From an uncultured Muribaculaceae bacterium (GTDB lineage: Bacteria; Bacteroidota; Bacteroidia; Bacteroidales; Muribaculaceae), in the NCBI GenBank assembly GCA_947628305.1, contig CANQZG010000001.1, forward strand, positions 186,001-250,000: 64,000 nucleotides of DNA, written 5' to 3'. The notes under the pieces are model-generated. The model was not told the origin of the DNA. It worked only from the letters and a program-made list of their open reading frames with translations, and did not search any database. The position numbers and the translations under genes were made by a program. Below are positions 20,319-29,013 of the stretch, piece by piece; within the stretch, counting starts at the first letter, position 1; each line of letters opens with the position of its first letter.

Positions 20319-21278
20319 TCATGGCATTCCCGATTCAAGGATGCGTTTCAGCACGACCTGAGCCGAAATCTCGCGGTTGGCAGCCTCGGGAATCACAAGC
20401 GAGCGCGGGCCTTCAATAACATCGTCCGTCACAATCACATTACGGCGTACAGGCAGACAGTGCATGAAAAACGCGTCATCGGTCAACGCCATCTTGTCGG
20501 CGGTAACAGTCCATGAGGGGTCACGCGACAGGATTTTACCATAACCGGGGTCATCGTATGCGCTCCAGTTCTTGGCATAAACGAAATCGGCATCGGACAA
20601 CGCCTCGTCCTGATTATGAACGACAGTCGCACCGGCGGTGAAACGCGGGTCGAGGTCATACCCCTCTGGGTTGGCGACAACAACATCATATCCCGCAGCC
20701 ACCGTCCATTGTGCGAACGAGTTGGGGACGGCCTGTGGCAACGCCCGGGGATGAGGCGCCCATGTAAGCACAACCTTGGGACGTGCCTTGGTCTTGTGCT
20801 CCTCTATTGTGATGATGTCGGCGAACGCCTGCAGGGGATGCCCGGTGGCTGCCTCCATAGAGAATACCGGCTTGCCGGAGTATTTGATGAATTGGGACAA
20901 CACTTTCTCGTTGTAATCGTCCTCCTTTGATTCCAAGGATGCAAACGAGCGCACACCGATGACATCGCAGAAACTTCCCATGACAGGAATCGCTTCAAGA
21001 AGGTGTTCGCTCTTGTCGCCGTCCATGATGACACCTCGCTCGGTCTCCAGTTTCCATGCGCCTTGATTGACATCGAGCACAATCACGTTCATGCCCAAGT
21101 TCATGGCCGCTTTCTGCGTGCTTAGACGGGTACGCAACGAGTTGTTGAAGAATATCATCAACAACGTTTTGTCACGGCCAAGTCCCTTGTAGCCGAAACG
21201 ATTGTTCTTGACCTCAAGAGCCTCCTTGACAGCAAGGTCAAGGAGGCCTATGTCACTTACATCAGTGAATTTTTTCAT
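20319..21278 (-). CDS. argF': N-succinylornithine carbamoyltransferase (ArgF')
   Basis: 319 aa enzyme of arginine biosynthesis in Bacteroidota, transferring carbamoyl from carbamoyl phosphate to N-succinyl-L-ornithine. The carbamoyl-phosphate motif is present as NNSLRTRLSTQKAAMNLG (residues 45-62). Other family blocks are GAWKLETERGVIMDGDK, the long active-site loop with PHPRALPQAVPNSFA, and FMHCLPVRR near the end. The sequence is very close to what I recall of the B. fragilis enzyme over its whole length. The residue that separates succinyl from acetyl specificity, Pro90 in B. fragilis, is Ser here. The gene stands apart from other arginine genes in this window; upstream on the same strand is a secreted protein of unknown function. 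Confidence 0.92.
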   Translation of the reverse strand: MKKFTDVSDIGLLDLAVKEALEVKNNRFGYKGLGRDKTLLMIFFNNSLRTRLSTQKAAMNLGMNVIVLDVNQGAWKLETERGVIMDGDKSEHLLEAIPVMGSFCDVIGVRSFASLESKEDDYNEKVLSQFIKYSGKPVFSMEAATGHPLQAFADIITIEEHKTKARPKVVLTWAPHPRALPQAVPNSFAQWTVAAGYDVVVANPEGYDLDPRFTAGATVVHNQDEALSDADFVYAKNWSAYDDPGYGKILSRDPSWTVTADKMALTDDAFFMHCLPVRRNVIVTDDVIEGPRSLVIPEAANREISAQVVLKRILESGMP

Positions 21279-21296
21279 ATTTGAACAATAGTGTGC

Positions 21297-22082
21297 TTAA
21301 TCCTCGTAGGTTACGGTATATGTCACAATATCGGGACGTGAATTTTCATCCGCTTCATACACTTGACGCGTTTTCACACTTTTTATGTAACCCTTGGCAT
21401 CAAGAGTCCACAGGGTGAATGTCATCTCATTTCCGCTGGATATATACGTGGGGAGCAGTGTCATCGGCTTAAGTTTCATCCCTGCAGGGGCATGATGCAC
21501 CCAGTCTATGAAATTCTGCAACGTGGCAAATGCATCTACGTGCTGGGCGATGATGAAAGTCAAGACATCAACCGAAGGGCAGATATATTTCTTGACACCA
21601 TACTTTGCTTTGTAAGGCCAATTTGCACTGTTGGTAATGGACACAAGATTTCCTGCGGCATTCCAATCCCATCGGTTATAGGTCTCCCATTTCTTGAAAA
21701 ACGAACTGTATTCGTTCTGCTTGACAATCTTGTTGCCGGCGACATTGAACTGTATAATTGTATAGTCGTTGGACCCGTTTTCCCAGTTACGGCGACAGCT
21801 GATTGTTGACTTGGACGAGTCAGCGACCCATTTCTCGGAAGTCTTGCCATATTTTCTCAAGTCTGTAACCACAGTCATCTCATTTCCCTCGCTTGAAAAA
21901 ATCATCGCATTGTCACGACTGGAGATTTTCGCGAGCGAACCGTCGGCATTATAGGAGAACGTGTAGACGTACGGTGCTTTTGCACCATGTTTGACACTGA
22001 CAGTCTTGACCCGGCGGGGTTCCTGGGCGGCGAGTGTCACACATTGCAACACTGCGAGCAATATTATAATGATTTTTTTCAT
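21297..22082 (-). CDS. Secreted protein of unknown function
   Basis: 261 aa with a signal peptide (MKKIIIILLAVLQCVTLAA) and a predicted mature N-terminus starting Gln-Glu. The body is beta-rich with phrases such as YTFSYNADGSLAKISS and RWDWNAAGNLVSITNS, reminiscent of DUF4595-type RHS-like repeats found in Bacteroidota secreted proteins. No catalytic motif was found. It lies 18 bp upstream of argF' on the same strand, but a functional link is unlikely. The predicted location is periplasm or cell surface. Confidence 0.7.
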   Translation of the reverse strand: MKKIIIILLAVLQCVTLAAQEPRRVKTVSVKHGAKAPYVYTFSYNADGSLAKISSRDNAMIFSSEGNEMTVVTDLRKYGKTSEKWVADSSKSTISCRRNWENGSNDYTIIQFNVAGNKIVKQNEYSSFFKKWETYNRWDWNAAGNLVSITNSANWPYKAKYGVKKYICPSVDVLTFIIAQHVDAFATLQNFIDWVHHAPAGMKLKPMTLLPTYISSGNEMTFTLWTLDAKGYIKSVKTRQVYEADENSRPDIVTYTVTYED

Positions 22083-22095
22083 TTTTCTTTTTTTA

Positions 22096-22197
22096 GAGGG
22101 TGTTTCATAATAACTGTTAATTTATCGTAGGGACGCGCCAACGAGCGCGTCCACTATATGATTATTTGTCAGGACACGCACGTTGGCGTGTCCCTAC
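22096..22197. repeat. MITE end remnant followed by REP/BIME-like pair 2
   Basis: TTA followed by GAGGGTGTTTCATAATAAC (22096-22114) resembles the left terminal repeat of the MITE-like elements but has no partner end. Next to it, 22127-22197 holds two facing GTAGGGACGCGCC / GGCGTGTCCCTAC hairpins, a 71-bp REP pair of the same family as 20214-20299. Confidence 0.6.
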
Positions 22198-22208
22198 AAT
22201 TAACATTT

Positions 22209-23942
22209 TTAAATTGCGTCGTCCTCGACGGTCTCGAGGGCATCGGCCACGGGGGCGGTCGCCTCGTCGGATGTCGCGGCCTCAAGTTTCTTCATGATTG
22301 CGAAGATGAATCCGGCGGCCACGAGACATAGCACGATAAGGATTGTCCACAACAGGGCGACATCAATCTTGTCCCACAGCATGGCGGGAATCGCGGTCAA
22401 AAAGTTACCTATGGCGGTCGCGCCAAACCAGCATCCCATCATCGCTCCCTTGTACTTGGGGGGGGCGACCTTTGACACAAACGAAATCCCCATTGGCGAG
22501 AGCAACAATTCGGCGAAAGTTAGCACAAGATATGTACCCATCAGCCAGTTGGGACTTACCAGCGTGGAAGCCTGTCCCTCGGTGGGTGCGATACCGAGCC
22601 CTATCGAGCCGAGTGCCATAATTCCGAAACCGGCTCCGGCCACAATCATGCCGTAACCGATTTTGCGCGGAGCCGACGGCTCTTTCTTTTTCTTTGCAAG
22701 CCAAGAGAATATGGCAACAGAGAACGGGGTCAACGCGACAACATAGAACGGGTTGAACTGCTGATAAATCTGTGGCTGCAATCCCGATACGGGGTCAGAA
22801 GTATTGGCATAGAAGAAGTACAGACCCACCATAGCCGCGACAAGGACTATACCCGAAATCACGCGAGAGCGGGCGGTCTTGCTCTGGAAAAGGTTGAATG
22901 TCGCGTAAACGCCCACCACAATAGTCGCCAACGCCCAGATATTGAACGCGATGCGTGTCCAGCCACCGCACTCGGGACGGGTAAACGCCTCGGCAAACTT
23001 AGTGAGGGTCAGACCATTCTGATGGAACACCATCCAGAAGAAAATAACAACGGTGAACACCAGCAACAGGGCCGTCACGCGGCTCTTGGTCTGTGCGGGG
23101 GTGAGTTCATGCTGCACGACCGTGGCCTTGTCCGACGCCGACACTTTTTTGTCAGAGACTCCGGCGTATGTCTTACGGCCGATTTTATAGATAATAAACG
23201 ACAGAACCATTGAACAGCATGCAACTGCGAACGCATAACTGTAGCCTGTCGAAAGGGTCGCCATATAGTTGACACAGTAGGCCTTCAACGCAACCGGGTC
23301 AACGATGTTGGCAAACTGCTGAAGCGCGACGAGTTTATCCGGGTCGAGAGTGTCTCCGGCGATGAATTTGTTACAAAGGCCGGGGATATTGGCATCGTAC
23401 ACGAGGTTCTGGGCCTCAAGAGACAACTTGCAGAGTGCCTCCGTCACCGACGGGGCGAACATCGCACCGATGTTGATTGCCATGTAGAACAACGAGAAAG
23501 CCACGTCACGCTTCTCGCTGTAACGCGGGTCGTTGTACAGGTCGCCGACCATCACCTGGAGATTACCTTTGAAAAGACCCGTTCCGCAGGAAATCAGCAA
23601 CAGCGCGAGCAACATGATGTAGAACGCGGGGGACGCGAACGCCGAGCCTTCAGGCTTTGTCGTGGGAATCGCCATGACGAGATATCCGAGAAACATAACC
23701 ACGATACCGAGGGTAACGGTCTTCTGGAAATTCCACTTGTCGGCGATTACTCCACCCAACATGGGCATGAAATAGACAAGGGCCAGGAACGTGGAGTAAA
23801 TCAGTCCGGCCGTCGCTGTCGGAAGCGCGAACTTGGCCTGCAGGAACAGGAGGAGGATTGCCAGCATGGTATAGTAGCCGAAACGTTCGCCTGTGTTTGC
23901 AAGCGAGAGCACATACAATCCTTTGGGTTGGTTTTTAAACAT
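22209..23942 (-). CDS. POT-family proton-dependent peptide transporter
   Basis: 577 aa polytopic inner-membrane protein of the PTR2/POT branch of the major facilitator superfamily, taking up di- and tripeptides with protons. The N-terminal family signature NTGERFGYYTMLAILLLFL (residues 16-34) contains E-R-F-x-Y-Y, and FKGNLQVMVGDLYNDPRY is the second PTR2 signature. About 14 helices are predicted, with a longer loop (about 190-240) containing no recognised domain. It is followed on the same strand by argF' only after REP repeats, so it is probably transcribed alone. The C-terminal tail is acidic. Confidence 0.92.
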   Translation of the reverse strand: MFKNQPKGLYVLSLANTGERFGYYTMLAILLLFLQAKFALPTATAGLIYSTFLALVYFMPMLGGVIADKWNFQKTVTLGIVVMFLGYLVMAIPTTKPEGSAFASPAFYIMLLALLLISCGTGLFKGNLQVMVGDLYNDPRYSEKRDVAFSLFYMAINIGAMFAPSVTEALCKLSLEAQNLVYDANIPGLCNKFIAGDTLDPDKLVALQQFANIVDPVALKAYCVNYMATLSTGYSYAFAVACCSMVLSFIIYKIGRKTYAGVSDKKVSASDKATVVQHELTPAQTKSRVTALLLVFTVVIFFWMVFHQNGLTLTKFAEAFTRPECGGWTRIAFNIWALATIVVGVYATFNLFQSKTARSRVISGIVLVAAMVGLYFFYANTSDPVSGLQPQIYQQFNPFYVVALTPFSVAIFSWLAKKKKEPSAPRKIGYGMIVAGAGFGIMALGSIGLGIAPTEGQASTLVSPNWLMGTYLVLTFAELLLSPMGISFVSKVAPPKYKGAMMGCWFGATAIGNFLTAIPAMLWDKIDVALLWTILIVLCLVAAGFIFAIMKKLEAATSDEATAPVADALETVEDDAI

Positions 23943-24009
23943 AAATCAACTGGGATTATTGGAGAGCTGCCCCGGCTTACTCACAAACCGCCGACATGCC
24001 TCCGGGTGG

Positions 24010-24453
24010 TTAATTATTGGTTTTATTTTCTTCAAGCAGCTTGAAAGCCAAGGCGTAGGCCTTCATCTGTTTCAACATGGCGGTCAAGCCGTTGCTGCGT
24101 GTGGGCGACAGATTCTCGGCAAGGCCTATGTCGTTGATAAAATGCAGGTCGGCGTTCACGATTTCATCGGGAGTGTGACCGTTGAGCACATCGACAAGCA
24201 ACGAAATGATTCCCTTGACTATGATTGCATCGGAATCAGCCGTATAGTTCACTTTCCCTGTCGATTTGTCATAATCGGCATTAAGCCACACCCGGCTCTG
24301 ACACCCCTCTATAAGATGGTCGGGGGTCTTCAATGACTCGGCAATCGGAGGCAGACTGTTACCCATGTCGATAATCATGCCGTAGCGGTCCATCCAGTCA
24401 TCGACATCGGCAAACTCCTCTATGATTTCACTCTGTCTTTCCTCTATTGTCAT
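24010..24453 (-). CDS. sufE: SufE-family sulfur acceptor
   Basis: 147 aa, standard length. SufE accepts persulfide sulfur from the cysteine desulfurase SufS and passes it to the SufBCD scaffold for Fe-S cluster assembly. The active-site Cys lies in LIEGCQSRVWLNADYD (about residues 47-62), and a typical C-terminal segment (LSPTRSNGLTAML) follows. The ATG at 24453 overlaps the stop of the upstream glutaminyl cyclase gene as ATGA, indicating translational coupling. The frame is open further upstream but that extension lies inside the cyclase gene. Other suf genes are not here. Confidence 0.93.
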   Translation of the reverse strand: MTIEERQSEIIEEFADVDDWMDRYGMIIDMGNSLPPIAESLKTPDHLIEGCQSRVWLNADYDKSTGKVNYTADSDAIIVKGIISLLVDVLNGHTPDEIVNADLHFINDIGLAENLSPTRSNGLTAMLKQMKAYALAFKLLEENKTNN

Positions 24454-25454
24454 TTTTCCTGATATATTAGGTTGGTGACGGTCTGCCCCACGGCCTTTAA
24501 CGAAGTCTTGTCTATGTTCTGCATATTGTCCGACATCGTGTGCCACGTCGGCGGGAACGAACGCGTCTGCGGATTGGTGCTCTCGACGATTACGATAGCC
24601 GGGATTCCTGCGTTGTTTATAAACAGATGGTCATCGACAATCGAGCCGCCGACATCGTTATTGAACTTTGCACCGTAACCCGATTGCGAGGCGATTTTCC
24701 ACACCTTGTCAACGACACTACGGGCTTTCACGTTGGAGATGAACTCCCTATGGAATACGGCATCGATGCCACCCACCATGTCAAGACACACAGCGTACTC
24801 GGGTAACGCCCCGTCACCGTATGGCATGTTTTCAGTCCAGTATTGCGTGCCCAGGCACCAAGTCTCGTTGTTATTGCTGAAACCCTCGGCGCGTCCGTAA
24901 TCCTCGGCGTCGACAAACAACAGGTCAACACCTATATCAGGCCTTACCTTTCCAAAGTTACGGGCGAGTTCAAGCAACACGCCCACGCCGCTGCCACCGT
25001 CATTCGCGCCGTCAATGGGACGGTGACGGTTCTCCTCGTTGTCATCCTGGTCGGCCCATGGACGCGTGTCCCAGTGGGCGAGGAGCAACACCCGGCGGGG
25101 CGACGCCACGTTGTAACGCGCCATGATATTGTTTATGGGCAGACGGTCACCCGTATAGGCGGTGACCTCCGACTTCTGCTCAATCACAGTGTCGGCATTA
25201 TGACGTTTCAACTCGCCCACAATCCAGTCGGCGCAACGCGAGTGACCTGTCGTCCCGGGCACACGCGGCCCGAACGACACCTGTTGCTTGATATAGGCGT
25301 ATGCGCTATCGGTGTTGAATGCCATTTTCGGCTCAATCGACACAGCATTGGCCGTTCCTTCTTCCGCCGGCTTAGTCCCCTTTGACGAGCATCCAAGCGC
25401 ACCGGCGACAATAGCCATCATAGGAAGCCATAAAATTTTATGCGAAAATACCAT
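24450..25454 (-). CDS. Type II glutaminyl cyclase (M28-like zinc enzyme)
   Basis: 334 aa. The start chosen (25454) gives a signal sequence ending in a lipobox-like AGALGC, so it is a probable lipoprotein. The M28-like fold is evident from LLAHWDTRPWAD, GANDGGSGVGVLLELA, FVDAEDYG, WCLGTQYW and WHTMSDNM, which carry the zinc ligands and catalytic acids of animal-type glutaminyl cyclases. In Bacteroidota these enzymes convert N-terminal Gln of exported proteins to pyroglutamate. Six signal peptides in this window leave Gln as the predicted first mature residue, which fits. Alternative: an aminopeptidase of the same fold. It is coupled to sufE. Confidence 0.88.
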   Translation of the reverse strand: MVFSHKILWLPMMAIVAGALGCSSKGTKPAEEGTANAVSIEPKMAFNTDSAYAYIKQQVSFGPRVPGTTGHSRCADWIVGELKRHNADTVIEQKSEVTAYTGDRLPINNIMARYNVASPRRVLLLAHWDTRPWADQDDNEENRHRPIDGANDGGSGVGVLLELARNFGKVRPDIGVDLLFVDAEDYGRAEGFSNNNETWCLGTQYWTENMPYGDGALPEYAVCLDMVGGIDAVFHREFISNVKARSVVDKVWKIASQSGYGAKFNNDVGGSIVDDHLFINNAGIPAIVIVESTNPQTRSFPPTWHTMSDNMQNIDKTSLKAVGQTVTNLIYQEK

Positions 25455-25505
25455 ATTCACAACGATTTGTAACATTGAAGCCATCACATTCCACTTCAAA
25501 TCAAA

Positions 25506-25513
25506 CAAAGTTA
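25506..25513 (-). promoter_or_regulatory. Possible -7 box of the glutaminyl cyclase-sufE operon
   Basis: TAACTTTG on the minus strand fits the TAnnTTTG consensus about 50 bp before the chosen start. No clear TTTG lies at -33. Confidence 0.35.
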
Positions 25514-25621
25514 CAAATTCGTTACAAATCGGCACAACCGCCACCCACCATTTTAATGTTTATTAATCTATTTTCACAATAGCGGCTCTCCCCTTCGCAG
25601 GGACGGGCATTGCAAAACCGG

Positions 25622-25705
25622 GTAGGTGCTGCTACTGCAGCACCGCAGGTGGGAGACTATCGTTGGTTTTCAATATATTGCGGTGCGGCCATGGCCGCAC
25701 CCTAC
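25622..25705. repeat. REP/BIME-like inverted pair 3 with different stems
   Basis: GTAG (25622-25625) plus a GGTGCTGC / GCAGCACC hairpin faces a perfect 20-nt palindrome (GGTGCGGCCATGGCCGCACC) followed by CTAC (25702-25705). The 84-bp layout equals that of the pair at 20214, but the stem sequences differ. A further hairpin, GGAGCCACGCC / GGCGCGGCTCC, lies at 25793-25818. The remaining 25.5-25.8 kb interval shows no gene. Confidence 0.65.
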
Positions 25706-25844
25706 CTGATTCCGACCCATTTCCGGGAGTTTTGCAACATACTCGCCAACCAAGTTTGTTAGGTTGCAAAGCAATCAACGCGCCGACATAAAGGAGCCAC
25801 GCCTGTTGGCGCGGCTCCGCAATCAATCCGCCTCTCGGTCAGCG

Positions 25845-26735
25845 TTATTTGTCAAGGACGCAGGTAAAGTGACACCATTTGCTCTGTCCATAGAAATAAA
25901 CATCTTCGTATACCCCGCTTAGGACTATTTCATAGGACGCTCTAAGCCTATTAATCTGCTCGGCAGGGACTGGATTGGGCCATATTGCCATATGCTCACT
26001 CCCCAGACTACCATCTTGATTACAATAATACCAGACTCCACCATTGATAGAGTATAACAAGTATTTAGAACACGACACGTCACCGGGACTAAAATTAAGT
26101 TTAACCATAAGCGTCGAGGCCGTACCTGACTTAGGTGTCCACGACAACTTGGACGCGGGGAAACGGAGGTTGCCGTCGGCATCGGAATGTATAGTGAAAC
26201 TGTCATTATAGGTCTCGCCTGTAGTTGATACTCCTTTCACCTCTACAGTCGCCGTCGCAGTTCCCGTCACTGTAGGAACGACATTAAACACATAGAACAC
26301 TCTACTATCTTCATTCTTGACAATCGTCACGACATGTTCCTCGCCCTTATATTCAGCGACAACCCTAAGATTCCAGATGTGTTTGCCGACCGAAAGGGAG
26401 TTCAACGGATAACTGAATTTCAACGGCAGTGCAAACGGCTTGGTCTCAACAAGTTCCCCGTCAATATAGAACTGCACACTCTTGACGGTAACGCCTTGTA
26501 CGCTTCCACTTTCATTGACAATCTCAAGTTTTGTCAAATCCAATTGATAATTGCTCGATTTGGCATTCCATCTGCCTGAACCTTCTATATAATAATCATC
26601 GACTTTAAGCACCGTCGATTCGAGGTCGGGGTTAGGCTCCGGTTCCGGCTCATCGTTATCTTTGCATGATGCAACAATCAGCATCGATGCGATAATCCAT
26701 GCAAACATGGAAAGATTGATAAAATACTTTTTCAT
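25845..26735 (-). CDS. Surface lipoprotein of unknown function
   Basis: 296 aa. The start at 26735 gives a lipoprotein signal ending IVASC; the Cys is followed by KDNDEPEPEPN, an acidic stretch like the Bacteroidota lipoprotein export signal that sends lipoproteins to the outer face of the outer membrane. The mature part has at least two beta-sandwich-like regions (VKSVQFYIDGELVETKPFA, then TATATVEVKGVS). No catalytic residues were recognised. It lies 80 bp downstream of the C10-like gene on the same strand and may be its operon partner. A+T content is high, as in the neighbouring accessory genes. Confidence 0.75.
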   Translation of the reverse strand: MKKYFINLSMFAWIIASMLIVASCKDNDEPEPEPNPDLESTVLKVDDYYIEGSGRWNAKSSNYQLDLTKLEIVNESGSVQGVTVKSVQFYIDGELVETKPFALPLKFSYPLNSLSVGKHIWNLRVVAEYKGEEHVVTIVKNEDSRVFYVFNVVPTVTGTATATVEVKGVSTTGETYNDSFTIHSDADGNLRFPASKLSWTPKSGTASTLMVKLNFSPGDVSCSKYLLYSINGGVWYYCNQDGSLGSEHMAIWPNPVPAEQINRLRASYEIVLSGVYEDVYFYGQSKWCHFTCVLDK

Positions 26736-26815
26736 AAAAATCCACATTTTAATTATAACTTATCACAAAAATACAATATTTATATTAATATTGCAACAAA
26801 ATCTTCATTTTTGTG

Positions 26816-28165
26816 TTAAGGCCTGGACACCATGAACACTTTCATATTACTTTTGTGAAGATATGACTCATTATCAGGACGATAAACAGAAGAACCATTG
26901 TCAAGCGAAGTAGGCTTTTTGGGGTCAATTGCCTTAATTGAGAAATAACCATTTGAATCTCCCATCAATCCCCAATTTATATGCAAATAGGTATGATAAT
27001 CGAATCCCCTATCATGTTTTTCCCATTTTGAAGCACCGGGGTAAAGAATCCATTCTTCAAGATAAAGCGTAAACGCATTAACACCATCAACCACCCAATA
27101 TCCAGCTATTTTATTAGAGTCCTCGCCACACATTATGTATAAAGTTTTATCAGGAACTTGAACAAAGAATGAAGATGACTCCAAATCCTTAATCTCGCCC
27201 AATGAGAATGACAGATTCTGCATTGCCGAATACAGATTATTCACTGTAGTCGAGCTACGGGTGTATTGGGTTTCATACCTTGTGTTTGCCCTATAACCAA
27301 TTTCATAACATAAAACCCCCAATTTTTCATGCGCTTCTTCACTTCCACATTTGTCATAAACCAAGTTATATAACTCATCTTTATATGATTTCTGATGTAT
27401 TTTCATAACCGACCAATCAAAATCATACATAACATTAGTTCTTCCGGGTTGTTCCAGTTTAATCGTGGTAGGATATTCAAAATAAGACATCGCCATCGCA
27501 GCTGCAACAGAAGCACTTCCGGCAATCTTATTAGGACAATATCTTCCTTCAGGGTAACCATTTCCCCAACTTAGCGTTCCTAATCGAGGGTATACCCGTG
27601 TTTTAGCGACCGTATCTATCACATTACGGTATTGAGCCTTTTGGTCATCTCCACCGCCTGTGTTTCCACCACCGCCTCCGGGGAAAGGGTTGTCGGGGTC
27701 AATGACTTTTATTATTGAATCAAGTTGAATGGCTGCCGACTCAATAAACATGTCAGCTCCAGGGTTGCCCGTTCCATGTACAGGGTCATAGCGACCGCTC
27801 TCGGTAACGGCGATAAGTCCCTCGGCGACACGGGGAGCGGCGACAATGGCATAACCCTGATTGTTGTCGAAATTAAACACATACAGTAATGTGTCGGAGA
27901 CACCTGAACGGCTTAGCGGACTCGTAACCGCCTTGACCGCACCTTTGTCAAACCGTCGGCGACTGCCGAAACGGCTCGCAGCCGGCCCCTCAATCATCGC
28001 GATACCCTGCTGGGCGATTTCAGCCGCCTCGTCAATTGTCCGCAACTTGCCATTCATCACTGTGGTATCATCCCGACCACCTCCCGACATCTGTGGTTCT
28101 TCACTCTGGCATGCGACAAGCACTGCCGTCGCCACCGCGACAACACACACGATTCTCTTTTTCAT
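26816..28165 (-). CDS. C10 (streptopain-like) peptidase homologue lacking catalytic Cys and His
   Basis: 449 aa lipoprotein (signal ending VLVAC). Residues about 40-160 resemble the Spi/C10 propeptide, a glycine-rich linker follows (about 162-174), and residues about 190-445 align with the streptopain/interpain catalytic domain. Where the family has G-C-V-A-T-A-M-A the sequence reads GSASVAAAMAM, so the catalytic Cys is Ser (AGT codon, about residue 217). Where the family has H-A-W-V-I-D-G it reads GYWVVDG, so the catalytic His is also lost. NWG near the C-terminus is kept. It is therefore probably not a protease and may bind peptides, or act as a decoy or inhibitor. Start chosen at the second Met. 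Confidence 0.75.
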   Translation of the reverse strand: MKKRIVCVVAVATAVLVACQSEEPQMSGGGRDDTTVMNGKLRTIDEAAEIAQQGIAMIEGPAASRFGSRRRFDKGAVKAVTSPLSRSGVSDTLLYVFNFDNNQGYAIVAAPRVAEGLIAVTESGRYDPVHGTGNPGADMFIESAAIQLDSIIKVIDPDNPFPGGGGGNTGGGDDQKAQYRNVIDTVAKTRVYPRLGTLSWGNGYPEGRYCPNKIAGSASVAAAMAMSYFEYPTTIKLEQPGRTNVMYDFDWSVMKIHQKSYKDELYNLVYDKCGSEEAHEKLGVLCYEIGYRANTRYETQYTRSSTTVNNLYSAMQNLSFSLGEIKDLESSSFFVQVPDKTLYIMCGEDSNKIAGYWVVDGVNAFTLYLEEWILYPGASKWEKHDRGFDYHTYLHINWGLMGDSNGYFSIKAIDPKKPTSLDNGSSVYRPDNESYLHKSNMKVFMVSRP

Positions 28166-28208
28166 AATCAAAAATTTTAAGGTTAGTAATATGATATGTT
28201 ATTATATA

Positions 28209-28586
28209 TCAAATCTGCAAAAAACCTGAATAAATCATTCCATTATCATCCTCGCATATAATTTCATATTCGCCTGAAAGTGTCGAGATTTCAATCACTT
28301 GTGATGAAGAAAAGACAATATCATTCCACACTTCCCCCGTTTCTTTCTTCTTTACCGACACATTTAGAGATGTACATTCCACAGGCAATGTAAACATAAT
28401 ATTTCCATTACTATAGGTATATTCAATCCACATATTACTTGGCATTCTCTTTCTATGTGAATGATTTCCTGCGTATATTTTATCTTTAATTGGATTAGAA
28501 TTTTCAGGAGGTCTCCCCTCGGCATTTAAGGTCAAACCCAAGTTAAGACAAGCAATAATAATTGCAAACATTAATTTGTTAAGCAT
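28209..28586 (-). CDS. Small secreted DUF3244-like protein
   Basis: 125 aa with a signal peptide (MFAIIIACLNLGLTLNA within it; the ATG at 28586 or the one five codons later may be used). The mature part is one beta-sandwich unit ending SGEYEIICEDDNGMIYSGFLQI-like, the pattern of DUF3244 proteins that often accompany C10 peptidase genes in Bacteroidota. It lies 43 bp upstream of the C10-like gene on the same strand. It may bind or inhibit the C10-type protein, by analogy with C10 inhibitors; this is inference. Confidence 0.6.
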   Translation of the reverse strand: MLNKLMFAIIIACLNLGLTLNAEGRPPENSNPIKDKIYAGNHSHRKRMPSNMWIEYTYSNGNIMFTLPVECTSLNVSVKKKETGEVWNDIVFSSSQVIEISTLSGEYEIICEDDNGMIYSGFLQI

Positions 28587-28726
28587 ACTGATTCTGTTTT
28601 AAATTCAATCGCTAAATTAACCCACTCGCCATTGAATTCCAAAAATCAGACCTATCACGCCACTTTACAACACCCTATCCAACAAACAAATACAATTAGC
28701 ATTCCATTAAAAACCTATCACACTTG

Positions 28727-29013
28727 TCATTTTGTTAGCAATCCGAGTATTTCACTTTTACGTGGAGATAATGAATTCTGTATTTTACTTTTCAATCTTG
28801 ATTTTTTATTATATATATTCTCTATTTTCTCATTCATTAATACGCATATAGCTATCGGCGAGAATCCGACAGCAATATATTCGAACAAAAGCAAATCCGC
28901 ATCCCGCAATTTTGGAAGCATTGACTTCAATTCTTCAATTAATCCACCCTGATATTTATTAATATATTCTTCAAGATATTTATTCCTTTGTTCATTAAGC
29001 GCAAGACCATCAA
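28727..29013 (-). pseudogene. Out-of-frame C-terminal part of the TPR lipoprotein gene
   Basis: Directly after the stop of the TPR gene, the next minus-strand frame continues without interruption for about 95 codons (KIIDGLALNEQRNKYLEEYI at its start, ending KSEILGLLTK). It contains FSPIAICVLM and IYNKKSRLKSKI, which are typical of the C-terminal region of this Bacteroidota TPR family. One extra A in the run of five A at about 29016-29020 would join both parts. No start codon or promoter suggests independent expression. Either the gene is frameshifted or the homopolymer was misread. Confidence 0.7.
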
